DNA of 64,000 nucleotides from Jiangellales bacterium (GTDB taxonomy: Bacteria > Actinomycetota > Actinomycetes > Jiangellales > Jiangellaceae). The notes under the pieces were generated by a model that worked only from the letters and a program-made list of their open reading frames with translations, was not told the DNA's origin and searched no databases. How positions within the stretch are numbered: position 1 is the first letter of the stretch; each line of letters begins with the position of its first letter. Shown here in pieces: positions 61,765 through 64,000 of this stretch. Both the position numbers and the translations under genes were made by a program. The stretch spans positions 81,418 to 145,417 of the forward strand of contig JAUJNY010000004.1 of the NCBI GenBank assembly GCA_030447955.1. The letters run 5' to 3'.

Positions 61765-62217
61765 TCAACCCGGCTGGGCTGCGGTGGCGGAGCGCCGTAC
61801 GCGCGCCTTGGCCAGGGCGATCGGTGGTTGGGCGAGTACGGCCGGCAGGATCCACGCCAGGGGGTTGCCCCAGCTGACGACCAGGAGCCCGGTGACGAGG
61901 GCCACGTACGAGCCGCCGAGCAGGTGCACGTGCCAGCCGGGCCAGTGCGCGACCCGGCCCTTCACCCACAGCCCGGACAGGGCCGCCGCCTGGGTGGCAG
62001 CCGCTACGGGAACCAGCCACCACAACCGCGACCAGTCCAGGACCGCTAGCGCGAGCGCACTGAGCGCCACGACGCTCACGGCCACGTGGTAGGCCACGGC
62101 TGCCAGCCGGCGAGTCGCTGGGCTGCGGAGCACGACCACGGCCAGTGGTCCCAGCAACAAGCCCGCGGTCCCTGCCACGACGTGGACGAACAACACCGCG
62201 GTGCGCACGCCGCTCAC
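61765..62217 (-). CDS. Four-to-five-helix membrane protein
   Basis: The 150-aa protein has about five membrane helices: VRTAVLFVHVVAGTAGLLLG, VAYHVAVSVVALSALALAVL, VAAATQAAALSGLWVKG, LLGGSYVALVTGLLVV and LAWILPAVLAQPPIALA. Internal His residues (FVHVV, AYHVAV, WHVHLLGGSYV) point to a DUF2306-like or heme-linked family; I am not certain. GTG 62217 overlaps the TetR stop (GTGA). It may thus be a target or partner of that regulator. No transport motif is seen. Confidence 0.75.
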   Translation of the reverse strand: MSGVRTAVLFVHVVAGTAGLLLGPLAVVVLRSPATRRLAAVAYHVAVSVVALSALALAVLDWSRLWWLVPVAAATQAAALSGLWVKGRVAHWPGWHVHLLGGSYVALVTGLLVVSWGNPLAWILPAVLAQPPIALAKARVRRSATAAQPG

Positions 62218-62819
62218 GGCGCCTGCATGGGCTGGAAGAGCTGGCCCGCCGCAGCGCGAGCGAGACCCTCGACGTCCGCGCCGGGGGGGAGGTTGCCGGT
62301 CAGGTGCAGGGTGGCGAGGCCGTGCACCAGGGACCAGGCGGCGAGAGCCGCGGACGCAGCGCGATCGGCACCCGCCCCACCGGCGAGTGGGGCCGCGTTG
62401 CCGCGGAGCAGGGTGAGGGTCTGCGCGCCGGCGGCTCGCAACTCGGGATCGTCCCTGCGGTGCAGCTCGGGGCGGAACATCACGTCGAAGTGGGCGGGAT
62501 GGCTGACGGCGAACCGCACGTAGGCGACCCCGGCCTCGAGGAAGCGGCCGCCGCTGTCCTCCAGCGCCTGGCGCATCACGTCGGCGAGCAGCCGATGACC
62601 CTCGGCGGCGAGCGCGGTCAGCAGGCCGCGCTTGTCACCGAAGTGGTGCGTGGGCGCCGCGTGGGAGACGCCGGCCGCGCGCGCCAGCGCCCGCAGGCTC
62701 AGCGCGCCGACGCCCACCCGCTCGATCTCCGCGGCCGCCGCCCGCAGCAGGGCCCCACGCAGGTCACCGTGGTGATAGCGCCTCTCCGAGCCAGTTCGGG
62801 CGGTCGTCGTGAAAACCAT
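62214..62819 (-). CDS. TetR family regulator
   Basis: The protein of 201 aa from ATG 62819 has the HTH segment RYHHGDLRGALLRAAAAEIE then VGALSLRALARAAGVSHAAPTHHFGDKRGLL, the typical TetR start (with HH at the end instead of Y-x-x-F). The C-terminal domain FLEAGVAYVRFAVSHPAHFDVMF is the AcrR-like pocket. A longer form from 62873 would include the operator DNA and was rejected. It is divergent from an MMPL relict, probably its lost target. Its stop overlaps the membrane protein gene by 4 bp. Confidence 0.88.
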   Translation of the reverse strand: MVFTTTARTGSERRYHHGDLRGALLRAAAAEIERVGVGALSLRALARAAGVSHAAPTHHFGDKRGLLTALAAEGHRLLADVMRQALEDSGGRFLEAGVAYVRFAVSHPAHFDVMFRPELHRRDDPELRAAGAQTLTLLRGNAAPLAGGAGADRAASAALAAWSLVHGLATLHLTGNLPPGADVEGLARAAAGQLFQPMQAP

Positions 62820-62822
62820 GGT

Positions 62823-62883
62823 GGCATCTTGGCATTGCCATGTTGACGTTGACAAGCTTTCCCGGAGCGGCATCTTGGCATTG
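62823..62883. promoter_or_regulatory. Twin operator-like repeats between tetR and the MMPL relict
   Basis: GGCATCTTGGCATTG occurs at 62823-62837 and 62869-62883, 46 bp apart. The first copy runs into TGGCATTGCCA, a palindrome with 5-bp arms. CTTGTCAA sequences on the minus strand may be -35 regions of the tetR promoter. Confidence 0.6.
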
Positions 62884-62934
62884 ACAAGACCTACGCCTCA
62901 GCGGACGGACGACCATGTCGACACAGCAGCCGGA

Positions 62935-63343
62935 CGGCTTGGCCGCGATCGGGGTGTCGGCGATCGTCTTCACGGAGATCTTCGGCTCCCCCGGGAAGAC
63001 TCCACCTACCCCCTGCACGCCTTCGTCTTCCTGGTCGCCCTGGGGGTGGCTACAACATCTTCCTGATGCATCGGGCCCGGGAGGAGGCGCGGACCCGCGG
63101 CACCCGCGACGGGATGTTGCGAGCTCTGGTCGTGAACGGAGGGGTGTCACGTCGGCCGGGGTGGTGCTGGCTGCGACGTTCTCCGCACTGGCACTCATCC
63201 CGCTCGTGCTGCACATCCAGCTCGCCTTCACCGTCGCCTTCGGCGTCCTCGTCGACACCCTGCTGGTCAGGTCGCTGCTCGTCCCTGCTCTCACCGTGGA
63301 CATCGGCAGCCGCATCTGGTGGCCTGCCCGACTCCCTGGATAG
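62935..63343 (+). pseudogene. MMPL/RND exporter, C-terminal remnant
   Basis: A scrambled C-terminal part of an MMPL transporter. Frames give AAIGVSAIVFTEIFG, then (shifted) STYPLHAFVFLVALGV, then YNIFLMHRAREEARTRGTRD, then (shifted) TSAGVVLAATFSALALIPLV with LVDTLLVRSLLVPALTVDIG and a final WWPARLPG stop at 63343. At least three frame changes and loss of about 600 N-terminal residues are present. The divergent TetR and its operator remain. MMPL proteins export lipids or drugs; this one is dead. Confidence 0.85.
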
Positions 63344-63365
63344 CCCGCATCACGCTCGGCGCGGG

Positions 63366-64000
63366 TCACGTCCCCGGGTCAGGTCCCTGCGTGGTCTGGC
63401 TGGGTTGGTGTTGTGGGGTTGGTGTTGTGGTGCGGGTGGTGTCGGTGGTGAGGGTGCCGTCGAGGAGGTGGAGTTGGCGGTCCAGGGTGGCGGCGAGGTG
63501 GTGGTCGTGGGTGGCGATGATGAGGGTGAAGCCGTCTTGGGCTTGGGTGGTGGTGAGGGTGTCGATGACGGCGGCGGCGGTGGTGGTGTCGAGGTTGCCG
63601 GTGGGTTCGTCGGCGAGGATGAGGTCGGGGCGGTTGATCAGGGCGCGGGCGATGGCGACGCGTTGTTGTTCCCCGCCGCTGAGTTGCCAGGGTCGGTGGT
63701 GCAGCCGGTGCGCGACGCCCATGCGGTCGAGGAGGGCGCGGGCGTGGGGTTCGACCTGGGAGCGGGGGGCGAAGGGGACGAGGGGGACGCAGACGTTGTC
63801 CAGTGCGGAGAGGGCGGGGATGAGGTGGAAGAGTTGGAAGACGAACCCGATGCGGGCGCGGCGTAGGTCGGCGACGGCGTCGTCGCCGAGTTGGGGGACG
63901 TCGGCGCCGGCGAAGGTGAGGGTGCCGGCGGTGAGGGGTTCGAGCAGGCCCATGACGGAGAGCAGGGTGGTCTTCCCGGAGCCGGAGGGTCCGAGGATGG
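63366..64000 (-). CDS. MacB/LolD-type ABC transporter ATP-binding protein, partial
   Basis: The 5' end runs off the window; about 211 residues are visible. Walker A SGSGKTTLL is at the edge. Then come the Q-loop FVFQLFHLIPALSALDNV, the signature LSGGEQQRVAIARALINRPD, Walker B LILADEPTGNLDTTT and the H-loop IATHDHHLAATLD. The tail is a Thr/Pro/Gln run (TTDTTRTTTPTPQHQPSQTT). It belongs to the MacB/LolCDE or FtsE-like group that works on outer-facing substrates or peptides. Its codons favour ACC, CAC and AAC more than neighbours do (GTGGT-rich on the plus strand), a hint of recent arrival. Confidence 0.88.
   Translation of the reverse strand, partial: ILGPSGSGKTTLLSVMGLLEPLTAGTLTFAGADVPQLGDDAVADLRRARIGFVFQLFHLIPALSALDNVCVPLVPFAPRSQVEPHARALLDRMGVAHRLHHRPWQLSGGEQQRVAIARALINRPDLILADEPTGNLDTTTAAAVIDTLTTTQAQDGFTLIIATHDHHLAATLDRQLHLLDGTLTTDTTRTTTPTPQHQPSQTTQGPDPGT

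Overview
The window is very G+C-rich chromosomal DNA from a mycothiol-producing actinomycete (phylum Actinomycetota). Supporting genes are a mycothiol S-conjugate amidase, an F420-type PPOX protein, DUF4245, DUF4307, DUF501 and DUF6542 proteins, a DUF222/HNH (13E12-type) gene, and pervasive GTG starts with 4-bp GTGA/ATGA overlaps. As I recall it, the backbone order (ispH, xseA-xseB, fumC, PIN-PhoH, uppS, hemolysin III, DUF255, mca, DUF4307, greA, metB, cbs, ppx, DUF501, ftsB-like, eno) is the Mycobacterium tuberculosis Rv1023-Rv1110 backbone in reverse. I cannot name the genus; the sequence looks more like a Frankiales/Geodermatophilales-type genome than a mycobacterium.

Layout. 0-4 kb: end of rmuC, a membrane protein, ispH, xseAB, a DUF4245 protein. 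4-7.2 kb: a leftward molybdate operon (HTH-TOBE regulator, modA, modB, modC), each junction overlapping by 4 bp. 7.2-10.5 kb: poorly conserved small proteins, a lipoprotein, and a drug-type ABC exporter whose ATPase carries two opposing frameshifts. 10.6-21.9 kb: fumC, PIN-PhoH, a secreted phosphoesterase, a frameshifted DUF222/HNH gene with an SOS-like box, a Tat-exported DUF1501/DUF1800 pair, uppS and hemolysin III. 21.9-30.2 kb: GNAT, DUF255, a nonsense-mutated aac(2')-I, rhodanese/TetR, a FitA-type toxin-antitoxin pair, mca, DUF4307, greA. 30.3-42.8 kb: a second ABC exporter, ilvA, an MFS transporter, then an accessory stretch rich in decayed genes (VWA, kinase, DinB) beside an isochorismatase, a chlorite dismutase, a secreted LVIVD protein, a WYL regulator and a second PIN toxin pair. 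42.8-50.4 kb: a frameshifted sulfite-oxidase-like gene, a glutamate-mutase MutL-type ATPase, and a sulfur amino-acid group (metB, ggt, msrA, cbs). 50.4-61.7 kb: SGNH hydrolase, DUF4287/PPOX, Bax-inhibitor protein, an odd tRNA, cfa-ndh-udgB-DLH, and ppx-DUF501-FtsB-eno. 61.7-64 kb: a TetR/membrane-protein pair, an MMPL remnant and the 3' part of an ABC ATPase running off the end.

Three sequence-level patterns stand out. First, at least 17 genes have a TANNNT hexamer ending 6-8 nt before the start codon, the signature of leaderless transcripts. Second, two related intergenic elements built from CAAGGGNCCCTTG palindromes spaced about 30-33 bp sit in opposite orientation at two convergent gene junctions. 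Third, single-base indels and nonsense changes affect about nine genes, two of them with compensating shifts, so either local decay or base-calling error must be considered.

No stretch longer than about 300 bases lacks a called gene or relic. I see no CRISPR array, intact insertion sequence, prophage, rRNA or convincing riboswitch.
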